From a virus: 64,000 nucleotides of DNA. The stretch covers positions 1 through 64,000 of the IMG/VR virus record IMGVR_UViG_3300032246_001892; one strand, written 5' to 3'. Below, piece after piece: positions 29,007 through 38,505 of the stretch; the stretch's first letter is position 1, and every line of letters starts with the position of its first letter. The translations under genes were made by a program, and so were the position numbers. The notes below the pieces were generated by a model. That model was not told the origin of the DNA, searched no databases, and worked only from the letters and a program-made list of their open reading frames with translations.

Positions 29007-29450
29007 TTATCCTTCGCCTGGTGATTGTGGGGGTAGGGGTCCTGCTAAGTCTGCAACTGATAAAAGTTTTTCGCCTATAGTTTTAATATACTCAAGAGTT
29101 TTTTGTGTTACTTGAGTAAGGTGTTCTATTTGAATTTTCTGATTTTTTGAAATAGAAGGATTTTGATCAACACATGTTTTCATCTTGTTATGTGCAGCTA
29201 CGAGATAAACAAAACTATCTCTTATATCATCCGATACTGTTTGAAGAGGCCAGGGAAGATCCGCAGTCTGATATGGCTGCGGTTCTGACGGAGGATATAC
29301 TGGAGGTGCATTATGCTGATAGGGAAAATTATACCCGTCCTTAGTACTGAATCCGACAAAGTCTTTACGAGGCTCTTCGCTAGTTGCTCCATAATGAGCA
29401 TTATTCCAAATATCGCCTACTGCCTCGCTTAATACTTTGTCCAAATTCAT
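29007..29450 (-). CDS. Hypothetical proline-rich protein (147 aa)
   Basis: N-terminal half rich in Pro, Tyr and Gln (PPVYPPSEPQPYQT), C-terminal half a helical region ending in a Pro-rich tail (LAGPLPPQSPGEG). No motif recognised. It lies one base from the downstream zinc-ribbon gene's coding end, so the two are probably one transcript. Confidence 0.6.
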   Translation of the reverse strand: MNLDKVLSEAVGDIWNNAHYGATSEEPRKDFVGFSTKDGYNFPYQHNAPPVYPPSEPQPYQTADLPWPLQTVSDDIRDSFVYLVAAHNKMKTCVDQNPSISKNQKIQIEHLTQVTQKTLEYIKTIGEKLLSVADLAGPLPPQSPGEG

Positions 29451-29451
29451 A

Positions 29452-29634
29452 TTAAGAAGGTCTTCCTTGTCTTACAAGATTACCACATCGACCACATTGC
29501 CAACGGATTGTCTTTTCTACTTTCTTGGATCTAGGATCCATACTTTCTGCCACTCTCCCTTGTACATGTGCACCACAAAAGGTACATGCTATAGGAGTAT
29601 TTGACAGAGTTTGATATTCTGGTTTATTGTTCAT
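29452..29634 (-). CDS. Small zinc-ribbon protein (60 aa)
   Basis: CTFCGAHVQG and WQCGRCGNLV give two CxxC knuckles, the minimal zinc ribbon, with a basic linker between. Such single-domain ribbons may bind nucleic acid or RNA polymerase. A TAAATA element lies eight bases upstream of the start on the minus strand. Confidence 0.7.
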   Translation of the reverse strand: MNNKPEYQTLSNTPIACTFCGAHVQGRVAESMDPRSKKVEKTIRWQCGRCGNLVRQGRPS

Positions 29635-29645
29635 ATTAGATATAT

Positions 29646-30479
29646 TTACTTAGTTTCGCTTGGTTTCCAAGTGTTTTGATCATGTTTATGTTGGTCTTGG
29701 ATATATAATTCTTTAAACTTGTGTGTAATGAACTTACAAAGTTCTGAACGAACAATATCTTCTTCGCCTAATTCCATACAGAATATACCTTGAGCCTTTG
29801 CTTCATCATTATTAAAAAGATTGTACACCTTATCAAAACCAGACTTTCCAAAAGGAAGATCACTTTGTTCAGGGTCACCACAAAGGAATACTTTAGAAAA
29901 TTCTCCAATACGACTCATAATAGTATGAATCTCTCTTTTGGAGAAATTTTGAATTTCATCTGCACATACAAACTTTGCAGAGAAGTGGAGACCTCTTGCG
30001 AAGTTGATAGGACAAATAGTTAATCTGTTATCCTTCTCTAATCTGTCAAGAGTGGGTTTTGATAACAACTCTGAAAATTTATCATGGAAGGGGGTGAGAT
30101 ATACACCAAACTTTTCTGCTATGTCACCTGACAGGAATCCTAGTTTTGAATCTGAAGATTCAACTGCTGATCTAACCAATACTAAATCAGAAATTCTTCT
30201 CATATTGAGAAGTGTTAATCCACAATACATTGCTAAGGTAGTTTTAGAGGTTCCTGCCGGACCCTTTAAAAACAATACTTTAGTGCCTTTGTCCAAAAAC
30301 AGTTTAATGATTTGTTTTTGTTTATCTGTCCAAGGTAAATCCTTAACAGATAAATCAAAGGATATTTTATCCCTTTGAAAAACATAAGGTGAATTGTCTT
30401 CCGACTTTTTAGGGTCAGAAATATTGTTAGTGGAAACAAGTGGTTTCACTTGTTTTTTAACGCGGGGTTTTTTTCCCAT
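29646..30479 (-). CDS. phoH: PhoH-like ATPase
   Basis: 277 residues. Walker A LKGPAGTSKTT, KFVCADEIQNFSKREIHTIM (Walker B) and FLCGDPEQSDLP are the signature of PhoH-family P-loop ATPases, found in many marine phages. A Lys/Arg-rich N-terminus precedes the domain. Its exact role in infection (RNA metabolism or stress response) is not established. Confidence 0.88.
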   Translation of the reverse strand: MGKKPRVKKQVKPLVSTNNISDPKKSEDNSPYVFQRDKISFDLSVKDLPWTDKQKQIIKLFLDKGTKVLFLKGPAGTSKTTLAMYCGLTLLNMRRISDLVLVRSAVESSDSKLGFLSGDIAEKFGVYLTPFHDKFSELLSKPTLDRLEKDNRLTICPINFARGLHFSAKFVCADEIQNFSKREIHTIMSRIGEFSKVFLCGDPEQSDLPFGKSGFDKVYNLFNNDEAKAQGIFCMELGEEDIVRSELCKFITHKFKELYIQDQHKHDQNTWKPSETK

Positions 30480-30491
30480 ATGTAATTGTAT

Positions 30492-30896
30492 TTAGACTAC
30501 TGCCCCTGGAACTGTTGTAGGAATTTTAGGTGCTGTAGCATTTTGTGTTGGAGTTGAAGGGGTTACTGTGCTAGCAGGTGTTTTTGGTTCTTCTGCTGCT
30601 GCCGTTTCTGGTTTCTGAATAGGTACTCCAGCTTTAATTAATAAATCCATAGCTTTGGATTTGGTATTATCATCAAGGTCTGCAAATTTAGAAGGAGTTT
30701 TGTCATTTAATATATCTGCCATTTTAACTAAGATATCATGATTAGCACCTGATTGTGTTCCAATTTTATTAAGTGTTGTGTTTAATATTGATTGAACATT
30801 TGCTGGTGATGATTTAATAGCATTTTGTACTAGTGATAAAGCCGGATTGCTTACAGCAACTTCAGCCTCTTTTAATATTTGATCGAACTTTGACAT
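30492..30896 (-). CDS. Hypothetical Ala/Thr/Pro-rich protein (134 aa)
   Basis: The helical N-terminal part (FDQILKEAEVAVSN and later helices) is followed by a disordered AAAEEPKTPASTVTPSTPTQ tail. ATG 30896 is preferred over the GTG one codon upstream because a TAAATA element sits exactly six bases before it on the minus strand, as at other late genes. It diverges from the tail sheath gene. Confidence 0.6.
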   Translation of the reverse strand: MSKFDQILKEAEVAVSNPALSLVQNAIKSSPANVQSILNTTLNKIGTQSGANHDILVKMADILNDKTPSKFADLDDNTKSKAMDLLIKAGVPIQKPETAAAEEPKTPASTVTPSTPTQNATAPKIPTTVPGAVV

Positions 30897-30960
30897 CACT
30901 ATTATTTACTATAATTCTTGTGTTTTTCAAAAAAAATATTAAAACGTGCCAAACAAAGGA

Positions 30961-30981
30961 TAAATAATCACATAAAATTAT
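30961..30981 (+). promoter_or_regulatory. Late-type promoter of tail sheath
   Basis: TAAATA (30961-30966) followed by fifteen bases to ATG 30982. On the other strand a TAAATA (30908-30903) serves the divergent gene. Confidence 0.5.
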
Positions 30982-33186
30982 ATGTCTACTTTAACCTTAG
31001 CATCACCCGGTGTACAAATTAATGAAGTCGATCTGAGTCTTTTAGCCAAGACTTCAGGTCAAACAAACGTTTTCGTTACAGGATTCGCCGATAAGGGCCC
31101 TACAGATGAAATCGTCAACGTCGGAAGCATTTCAGAATATGAAGATGTTTTTGGAACCCCTACCAACGCAGCTGAAAGATATCTTTATCAATCTGCCCGC
31201 CAGGTATTAACTCAATCAAACGGCAATCTGTTAGTAACAAGAATGCCTTACGGTTCCGGTTCAGGTGCAGGTTTCTCAAATACATATAGTGCATTGGTAT
31301 ATGGCATATCAGCAAACGCAGCCAATTACTCAGATGCAACTTCATATACAATCTTAGAGCCACAATCCATTCTTCTTTCAGAGGACCAATACACATCCTT
31401 ATTATCAAATGATGTTACATGGAGCACAGGTTTCAATAGTGCTTCTGCTAATATCACAGACGCGTCTGGTATCGGAAGAGCTGGTTTAGTTGTTGTCAAT
31501 CCTTCAAAACTTTCTGTTAATAATCTTTTCGAAGGATATTATATTGGTATAGCGGATAATTCAAATAATAACCCAGCAACTGATTTCAATGCCATAACAG
31601 GTATTAAATCAGCTAACACAGTAGTAAACGGTTCTTATCAAACATTTGCAACTGTTCCACAATCAAGACTCAACTTCAGCTTGACTCAAGCTTATTCAGC
31701 TGCTGGAACAAGTATCTCAGAGGTAGTGGAGAAATTCCCAACCTCATATGATTTCGGTTCAAGTTCATTCAATGATTGCCTTACCCTTACAGTATTCAAG
31801 ATTCGTTCTTCTATATATGCACAGGACACAATCGTATTGGATTATGTAACACAAGAAGGTTATACAGGTTCATTGTATTCTCTCAGAACACAAAACAACC
31901 CAAGTGGTGGAGCACCTGTTACATTCAATTTAGATGCAGTAGCTAATCAACGTTCTAATAACGTAAAGGTTATCACAAACCCGTACATAGCCAATACAGG
32001 TAACTGGATTGGATCTAATGGTGTGCCTCTCAAGACTGTAAGAGTCTCTAATGCAGCCAAGAATCTTTATTCAGAGGGTGTTTATATCTCTGATACAAAT
32101 GACGCCGCTAAGGACGTTGGTAACGTTCCACAAAAATTACAACGCATTTTAAATAATGTTGATGTTCTTGATGTTTCGTTAGACGTTACAGCAGAAGCCG
32201 GTTTAGGAACAATATGGGCAAGTGCCAAGGCTCGTTGGTCAGATCCTGTATATGGAAATAGTTCAACCGGACAACCTTATGTGTATGATGAATCTTACAC
32301 AATAGATCTTACAGGTCTTAAGAATCAAAGTACAGGATCAAGCGATTCAGTAGCTCTTAATTATAATTCAGTAGCATCCCAATTCGTTGCGTTTGCAGAA
32401 CAGACTCGTAAAGATCATGTATTCTTAGCTGATCCGTTAAAGGGTATCTTTGTATCTGGTAAAGACATAAAGGTGTCTAAGGGTACTGGATATGTGTTCT
32501 CTTCAGATGTATATTGGACCATCAAGAATCTTTACGCTTCTTCGATCTCAAGTTACACTGCAGTTTACGGCAACTGGCTTAAGATTAATGATACAGCATC
32601 AAACTCACAAGTATGGGTACCTGCTTCTGGATGGGCTGCAGCAGTCTTTGCACAAAGTGCACAGACATCATTCCCATGGTCAGCACCTGCTGGCTTCAAC
32701 AGAGGGGCTCTTACAAACGTTCTTGATTTGGCTATTAACCCAACTCAAAAGCAAAGAGATCTTCTCTACAGAATAAACATTAACCCAATTGCCTTCTTCC
32801 CTGGTGATGGATATGTGATATATGGACAAAAGACACTCTTCACAAAGCCTTCAGCTTTTGATAGAATCAATGTTCGTAGACTTTTCCTAACATTAGAAAA
32901 GAGTACACAGTCTCTCTTAAAGTACTTCGTGTTTGAACCAAATTCATTCACAACAAGAACTCGATTGGTGAACTCCCTCACACCTATCTTTAATCAAGCC
33001 AAAAACAATAACGGCTTATATGATTATAAGATTGTTTGCGATGAGAGAAACAATACACCAGATGTAATTGATGCAAATCAATTGAAGGTTTCAATTTATA
33101 TCCAACCCGTAAGAACCTCAGAATTCATTTTAGCCGACTTCATTGCTACGCAAACAGGAGTCAACTTTAGTGAGTTGATTGGTTAA
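30982..33186 (+). CDS. Tail sheath protein (gp18-like)
   Basis: 734 residues. The N-terminus TLASPGVQINEVDLS and the C-terminus QPVRTSEFILADFIATQTGV are the conserved ends of contractile-tail sheath proteins, which polymerise around the tube and contract at injection. The long variable middle (about 200-450) would form the surface domains. Base composition is more G+C rich than average. It is followed 20 bp later by the tube gene. Confidence 0.92.
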   Translation: MSTLTLASPGVQINEVDLSLLAKTSGQTNVFVTGFADKGPTDEIVNVGSISEYEDVFGTPTNAAERYLYQSARQVLTQSNGNLLVTRMPYGSGSGAGFSNTYSALVYGISANAANYSDATSYTILEPQSILLSEDQYTSLLSNDVTWSTGFNSASANITDASGIGRAGLVVVNPSKLSVNNLFEGYYIGIADNSNNNPATDFNAITGIKSANTVVNGSYQTFATVPQSRLNFSLTQAYSAAGTSISEVVEKFPTSYDFGSSSFNDCLTLTVFKIRSSIYAQDTIVLDYVTQEGYTGSLYSLRTQNNPSGGAPVTFNLDAVANQRSNNVKVITNPYIANTGNWIGSNGVPLKTVRVSNAAKNLYSEGVYISDTNDAAKDVGNVPQKLQRILNNVDVLDVSLDVTAEAGLGTIWASAKARWSDPVYGNSSTGQPYVYDESYTIDLTGLKNQSTGSSDSVALNYNSVASQFVAFAEQTRKDHVFLADPLKGIFVSGKDIKVSKGTGYVFSSDVYWTIKNLYASSISSYTAVYGNWLKINDTASNSQVWVPASGWAAAVFAQSAQTSFPWSAPAGFNRGALTNVLDLAINPTQKQRDLLYRININPIAFFPGDGYVIYGQKTLFTKPSAFDRINVRRLFLTLEKSTQSLLKYFVFEPNSFTTRTRLVNSLTPIFNQAKNNNGLYDYKIVCDERNNTPDVIDANQLKVSIYIQPVRTSEFILADFIATQTGVNFSELIG

Positions 33187-33194
33187 TACAAGGA

Positions 33195-33206
33195 TAAATA
33201 TAGTAT
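33195..33206 (+). promoter_or_regulatory. Late-type promoter of tail tube
   Basis: TAAATA (33195-33200), six bases, ATG 33207. Confidence 0.6.
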
Positions 33207-33749
33207 ATGCCCAACTTATTCCAAAACCAAGACATTAATAATTTCTATCAGAATGCGTTCAATAGAGATTTCGCAAGAACAAATCTATTCAGAATTCTGA
33301 ATATTAATTCTGGAGCAACAAACATTAACTTTGATGAATCAGATTTAGTTTATGTTACTTCAACAACCTTACCTCAGCGTGCCATTAACAATGTACAGGT
33401 TCCTTTCATGGGAATGCAGTTCAATGTTCCTGGTACAGCCAACTATCCTAATAGTGCTGGTTGGAATGTAACATTCAGAATGCCTCAGGATCTTGGAATT
33501 AGAGCTAAGCTTGAAGCCTGGTCAAGAGGCACATTTGATGACCAGACAAGTACTGGAGCATATGAAGTTAAGAATCTCGGTACTGTAACTTTAGCCCTTA
33601 TGGGTAAGAATGGTAATCCATTATCAATCTACACATTGGTAGGTGCTTATTGTACAAATATCGGTGATTACGCATTAGATATCACACAGGCCGGTGAGAT
33701 TGTCACACAGCCTGCTACTATCGCTTACCAATTCTGGGTAAACGAATAA
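33207..33749 (+). CDS. Tail tube protein (gp19-like)
   Basis: 180 residues with DLVYVTSTTLPQRAINNVQV, PFMGMQFNVPGTANYP and a conserved NVTFRMPQDLGIRAKLEAW, matching T4-type tube monomers that stack as hexamers inside the sheath. Short length and position after the sheath confirm it. Confidence 0.9.
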   Translation: MPNLFQNQDINNFYQNAFNRDFARTNLFRILNINSGATNINFDESDLVYVTSTTLPQRAINNVQVPFMGMQFNVPGTANYPNSAGWNVTFRMPQDLGIRAKLEAWSRGTFDDQTSTGAYEVKNLGTVTLALMGKNGNPLSIYTLVGAYCTNIGDYALDITQAGEIVTQPATIAYQFWVNE

Positions 33750-33772
33750 TAGACAAACTTTGAGTATCTAGA

Positions 33773-33784
33773 TAAATATTCTAT
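33773..33784 (+). promoter_or_regulatory. Late-type promoter element
   Basis: TAAATA (33773-33778), six bases, ATG 33785. Confidence 0.6.
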
Positions 33785-34486
33785 ATGGCATCAAGTCCCT
33801 ATAGGTTTTATCTAGATATTTTAAGTAATTGGTCTTCAACTATTGCTCTTGAGAGTCAATGGTTCATGTATTTTAATCTAGACTCCGTCAATGCTTTAAA
33901 AGGAGATTTAGGTAGTGCTGTAAGAAATTATGATTCTGGTAATTCAGCAGCTTGGTCGATCGGAAGTAATATAGTTAGTCAATTAACTAAGACAGAGTAT
34001 CAACTCACAACAGAAAGTTTAATAGGTTGTGTATTCGCAAGACAGATTACTCTGCCAGGTGAAACTATAGGAACTTCTAACGAAGGTGTTGATTATGCAG
34101 GTTATTTAGGACCTGCAACATCCTCTAATAGAGACACTTATAAAAAACTTTCAATAGTCTTTACAGAAACAAATGCTTCGTTCATAGATTTAATTTTAAG
34201 ACCCTGGTCTATATTGGTTGGATACAATGGTTTAATAGCGAGGCAACCTGGATCGCCTAAAAATGTAAAGTGTGATTACGCAGATATAGTCTTTTTAGCC
34301 AAGACCGGAGCCAATAGTCCAATGGCTAAACGTAAAATATTTAGATTCTATAATATTGTGCCTTCTATAGTTCCTGGCATGTCACAAACATACGCATCAG
34401 AAGGTATGATATATGGAGCAGTTGATTTTGCTTATGACTATTACAGTGTATTAGAAGCTGATTCTCCCACATTCGCCAATCAATAA
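33785..34486 (+). CDS. Tube-fold virion protein (second gp19-like)
   Basis: 233 residues. YQLTTESLIGCVFARQITLP and the C-terminal YASEGMIYGAVDFAYDYYSV suggest the beta-barrel tube fold shared by gp19, gp48 and gp54. Position after the main tube gene suggests a tube-end or baseplate-proximal protein. Sequence similarity is only general. Confidence 0.6.
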   Translation: MASSPYRFYLDILSNWSSTIALESQWFMYFNLDSVNALKGDLGSAVRNYDSGNSAAWSIGSNIVSQLTKTEYQLTTESLIGCVFARQITLPGETIGTSNEGVDYAGYLGPATSSNRDTYKKLSIVFTETNASFIDLILRPWSILVGYNGLIARQPGSPKNVKCDYADIVFLAKTGANSPMAKRKIFRFYNIVPSIVPGMSQTYASEGMIYGAVDFAYDYYSVLEADSPTFANQ

Positions 34487-34521
34487 TTGATTTAATCGAT
34501 TATTAAACTAATATATTAGTA

Positions 34522-35484
34522 ATGTCTTATTATCTACATAATGTAGAAATGCCTTTTTGTGGTAAAAATATTTGTTTTAGAGAAATAAAATCTAAAGAAC
34601 AATTAGCTCTTGCCAAGGCTAACTTTTCAATTCCATCTGAGAATGGTGAACCTAAATTATACACCTCTTTCTTAAAGAAGATAATTTTTGATTGTGTTGA
34701 GAATAAAGAAGATTTAAAAGATTTGAATCTTATAGAGTATATATTATTTGCCACTAAATTAAGAATGGTTTCTTTCGGTTCTAGTTTGGAATTACAACTC
34801 AATCAAGAAAATGAAGAAAACGGGATTAAGACAGCTAAAATAGTACTGGATTTAAATTTCTTTTTGAGGAATTTGTATGATGCTTCTTCTAATTTATTAT
34901 CCCATCGTATAGAGATGGAAGGGATGAATATATTACTATCTTGGCCAGATCAAGCGTCTGAAAATTATTTTCTTGGTTTGGGTTCTATTAAATCCATTAC
35001 AGAGTCCCTACCTTATTTTATAAAGTCTATAAAAATAAAAGATAATATTATAGACTTATGGTCTTTCTCTTTTGAAGAAAGAGAAGATATATTCAATAAT
35101 TTACCAATTTCAATTAGAGTAAAGGTACAAACAGAGTTATTAAAAGCTCTAGAACACCAAGCATCGTGTGATTTATTTGGTGTTAAACAATTATCTGATT
35201 ATAGGTTTAGTTTTTTTAATAAGACCTATGTAGAGATTTTAAGACTTTTTTTCACCTTTGATTTAAAGAGTATATATAGGGAATATTATGTTCTAGGTAC
35301 TAAAAAAATGGATTTAAATTTTGTTGATGAAATGACGACTACGGAGAGAAAGGTTTATCTATCCTATGTAGAGGAAGAGAGGGCAAGTAGAGAAACTCCT
35401 AATAATCAAAGTAATAATATACCGATAGGTGGTAATACTTTAGAAAGTTTAGCTCGTGAATTTGGTGATTCTATGCCTAATTAA
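34522..35484 (+). CDS. Baseplate/tail assembly protein (gp26- or gp51-like)
   Basis: 320 residues, largely helical. The C-terminal YVEILRLFFTFDLKSIYREY resembles T4-type baseplate hub assembly proteins. It lies between tube and tape-measure genes, where tail chaperones are usually found. The ATG follows AT-rich sequence without a clear late element. Assignment by position and faint pattern. Confidence 0.5.
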   Translation: MSYYLHNVEMPFCGKNICFREIKSKEQLALAKANFSIPSENGEPKLYTSFLKKIIFDCVENKEDLKDLNLIEYILFATKLRMVSFGSSLELQLNQENEENGIKTAKIVLDLNFFLRNLYDASSNLLSHRIEMEGMNILLSWPDQASENYFLGLGSIKSITESLPYFIKSIKIKDNIIDLWSFSFEEREDIFNNLPISIRVKVQTELLKALEHQASCDLFGVKQLSDYRFSFFNKTYVEILRLFFTFDLKSIYREYYVLGTKKMDLNFVDEMTTTERKVYLSYVEEERASRETPNNQSNNIPIGGNTLESLAREFGDSMPN

Positions 35485-35489
35485 ATTAT

Positions 35490-36317
35490 ATGTCAGAAGA
35501 TACTACAGAAGTTAATCCCCCAGCTTTATCATTTAAAGATGCTCTTAATGCATTGGATACGGTTTCGAAAGATTCATTTATCAGCGAGGTCTGGATACCT
35601 TCTTTGAATAGAAGTGTTACTGTTAAAGAAATTAATGCTAGACAACAAAAGAATTTGTTAGAAGCAGCTATAGATTCTTCAGTTTATAAGACCACCTTTT
35701 CAAAAGCTTTTTATGATATAATAATATCCAATATTTCAGAGCCTAGAGAAGTATTGGATTCATTAACTATTGCAGACAAGATTGCCATTGCAGTTGCATT
35801 AAGATCACAAATTTCTCCTACTATTAAAGTAGAGTTTGAAGACAGTGATATCACAGAAGATATCTCATTAAAAACCATTACAGATAAAATCAAGCATTAT
35901 GTTACACCACCAGAGGAATCTTTTGAGGTAGTTAAAAATGGTGTTTCTATTTCTGTAAATGTCATTCTACCTACTATTCATTCTGAGGTTCAATTTGATA
36001 CTTTCTTATTAAAGAATAAGAAAAAGACTGATGATACAGAAGAAGTTAAGACCATTATTACAGATGCTTTCTTAGGAGAGACATCAAAGTATATAAAGAA
36101 TGTATCTATCGACGGGGGAGATTTAAATTATTCATCCTTTTCAATTCATCAAAAAATTCAGTTTGTAGAAAAATTACCAGCTGCAGTTATACAAAAGATT
36201 CTTGATATTGTCGCTAAATGGAAGAAAGAATTGGAAGCCGTAATAACAATAAAGGCTTCAACTGGTGATTATACAAAATTATTAGAAGTTGATAGTTTAT
36301 TGTTTTTAACTAATTGA
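35490..36317 (+). CDS. Baseplate hub/tail assembly protein (gp26-like)
   Basis: 275 residues. EVWIPSLNRSVTVKEINARQQKNLLEAAID, quoted here only as its pattern WIPSLNR...EINxRQQK, is typical of hub assembly proteins that precede the tape measure in T4-like phages. C-terminal helices follow. It is 5 bp from the upstream gene, probably co-translated. Confidence 0.55.
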   Translation: MSEDTTEVNPPALSFKDALNALDTVSKDSFISEVWIPSLNRSVTVKEINARQQKNLLEAAIDSSVYKTTFSKAFYDIIISNISEPREVLDSLTIADKIAIAVALRSQISPTIKVEFEDSDITEDISLKTITDKIKHYVTPPEESFEVVKNGVSISVNVILPTIHSEVQFDTFLLKNKKKTDDTEEVKTIITDAFLGETSKYIKNVSIDGGDLNYSSFSIHQKIQFVEKLPAAVIQKILDIVAKWKKELEAVITIKASTGDYTKLLEVDSLLFLTN

Positions 36318-36340
36318 GGTTAGGTTTCGGCTATAGAGTC

Positions 36341-36352
36341 TAAGTATTCTAT
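36341..36352 (+). promoter_or_regulatory. Late-type promoter element
   Basis: TAAGTA (36341-36346), six bases, ATG 36353. Confidence 0.6.
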
Positions 36353-38503
36353 ATGCCTCCTGATGCATTTAAAGAACTTTTAGCTAAATTAGAAGTAGCT
36401 GGTCCCATAAACTCTAAGGACTTTCTCAAAATCCTACTGGGTAACGACACTTCATCTCTTAATTTAAAAGATGAGATTAAAAGAACTGTTTTAACTAAAG
36501 TAAAGGAAATAGTAGGTTCAACCTTTATTATAAAAGATGCTGCTGAAAATTCAGTCGAGCAAATTAAAACAGCTACGGATAATATAAAGAAAGCTGCAAA
36601 ACAGTATGGTGTTGATCTTAAAAGAATTCAAACCAACATTCCTACAGTAGAAGTTAAATTACCTTCCACGCCATCTTCACAAGAAGAACCCAAACTTTAC
36701 AAAACAAAACCAGATGAGATTAATTTAGGTGATGATACTATTCAAAAACTTGCTAAAATTGTAGGTTTATCAAATAAAGAATCAAACTCCTTATTAAAAG
36801 GACTTAAGAAATCTATAGATGATGAGAATGAGCATTTAAGTGGATTGGACAAGTATCTATCGAGTAAATCTGGCGGTTTATTAGAGACTCTCTACAGCTT
36901 CGGTTCTTTGCTTTTTAAAGGTGGATTGGCTTTATTAGCAGGGAGTACATTTGGTCCTATTATAACGAAGACCATTGATAATATTTTTGGTACTAATCTT
37001 ACTGGGCTATTCTCACCATTTAGAGAATCTTTAGCAAAATGGCAAGGATGGATAGATGGATTTGGGAAATGGAGTACATTGCTTGGCTTAAAAATGATGG
37101 GAGCAGCTGCTTCCTTAACATCAAAACTCGCTGGTGGTGTGTTTGGATCCAAAGCAGCTAAGGCAGTTAAAGCCTCTACAACAATTGCAGCTAAGGCTGG
37201 TGGGGGTGTTGTATCACTTGCAGCTAAAGCAGTAGGATCAGCTGTTGCTAAAAAACTTTTACCTGCACCCAAAGCGTCTACTCCTAAAGCACCGGTGACT
37301 AAACCAGCTGTTAGAACTCTTCCTCTGCGTGATGCTAGAGGTCGATTCGTGAAGGCTGCTGCAAAAACTGCTACCAAAGCAGCACCCTCTCTTCCTAAGG
37401 TTATAGGAACTGTAGCCAAAGGAGCTGCTAAATTAGGTGGAAATCTTTTAGGTACTATTGGCAAGAGACTCCTTACTAAGATTCCAGGTATAGGTCTCCT
37501 CATCAGTGCTGGTATAGGTATTAAAAAATTAATAGATGGTGATATAGTGGGTGGTCTTTTAGACATAACATCTGGTATAGTGGGTTTAATACCATTTGCT
37601 GGTATACCTCTTTCCATTGCGATAGATCTTTTAAGTGCCAACATAACAGAAAAAGCAGAAGGTGATCCGAAACGAAAGGGCGCGGCTCTAGGCAATATGT
37701 TTGGTGGACTCATGTCTTGGATTAAAAATAAAATATTTGCTATACCAGGTGTAAAGGCTATAACTGCAATTGGATCTTCTATAATGAAAGGAGATTGGAA
37801 ATCTTTCTTGAGTAATGTTTCCTTTTTAATCCCTTCTTTTGGATTCTTGTCTAATTTATTCAATGATGTTAAAGCAGGTATTACACCCAAAGATAAACCT
37901 TTAACATTTAGTAATTTCTTTTCTAATATAGGAAAAATTCTAATGCAAACCGTTTTGAAGATGTTGCCAGAAAGTATTTTAGGAGTTAGTGTAAGAGCAA
38001 GAGCAGCCAAGCTTTTGGGAGTTGAAGGATTTGGAGAACCTACAGATGGCAAAACACCTCCAACCAAAGAACCTCCTCAAAACCAACAAGAACAAAAACA
38101 TTGGTGGAGCTGGGGTAAAAATAAAGATAAGCCGGCTGTTTCAGTATTGCCTCCAGCAGATGCAGCTGCTATCACAGCACTTTCAGCTTCTATAAATAGT
38201 TATGAGCAGGGTATAAATGCTGATAACGTACCTCAGACTCAACCGGTATTTCAAGATCCTGGTTTGAAATTAACTCAAGATTTACAGGCTCACTTAAGTT
38301 CTATGAAAGAGGTTATGTTTAATATGTCTAGTAATTTTAAAGACTTAAATCAAAATCTATCGTCACAGAGTGGGGGATCTTTAGTAAATATTAGCAATTC
38401 AAGTTCTAATCAGTCATCAGACTCTTATATAAGTGGATCAAGGGATCCTATATTTGATGCTCGTTCTGATTGGTGGAATATTACAAATAGAAGAGGACAA
38501 TAA
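36353..38503 (+). CDS. Tail tape measure-like protein (gp29 position)
   Basis: 716 residues: helical N-terminus, then long Ala/Gly/Lys-rich hydrophobic stretches (about 190-440, for example TTIAAKAGGGVVSLAAKAVG) and a Gln/Ser-rich C-terminus. Position after the assembly proteins and before gp48/gp53-like genes matches T4 gp29. Hydrophobic segments are common in tape measures, which may enter the host membrane. A 391-codon frame on the other strand is a shadow. Confidence 0.7.
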   Translation: MPPDAFKELLAKLEVAGPINSKDFLKILLGNDTSSLNLKDEIKRTVLTKVKEIVGSTFIIKDAAENSVEQIKTATDNIKKAAKQYGVDLKRIQTNIPTVEVKLPSTPSSQEEPKLYKTKPDEINLGDDTIQKLAKIVGLSNKESNSLLKGLKKSIDDENEHLSGLDKYLSSKSGGLLETLYSFGSLLFKGGLALLAGSTFGPIITKTIDNIFGTNLTGLFSPFRESLAKWQGWIDGFGKWSTLLGLKMMGAAASLTSKLAGGVFGSKAAKAVKASTTIAAKAGGGVVSLAAKAVGSAVAKKLLPAPKASTPKAPVTKPAVRTLPLRDARGRFVKAAAKTATKAAPSLPKVIGTVAKGAAKLGGNLLGTIGKRLLTKIPGIGLLISAGIGIKKLIDGDIVGGLLDITSGIVGLIPFAGIPLSIAIDLLSANITEKAEGDPKRKGAALGNMFGGLMSWIKNKIFAIPGVKAITAIGSSIMKGDWKSFLSNVSFLIPSFGFLSNLFNDVKAGITPKDKPLTFSNFFSNIGKILMQTVLKMLPESILGVSVRARAAKLLGVEGFGEPTDGKTPPTKEPPQNQQEQKHWWSWGKNKDKPAVSVLPPADAAAITALSASINSYEQGINADNVPQTQPVFQDPGLKLTQDLQAHLSSMKEVMFNMSSNFKDLNQNLSSQSGGSLVNISNSSSNQSSDSYISGSRDPIFDARSDWWNITNRRGQ

Positions 38504-38505
38504 TA

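Noticed and set aside
36892-38067. 391-codon minus-strand frame opposite the tape measure gene
   Set aside because: Low-complexity Pro/Ala/Leu composition is the mirror of the Ala/Gly/Lys-rich plus-strand gene, which has a promoter and operon context.
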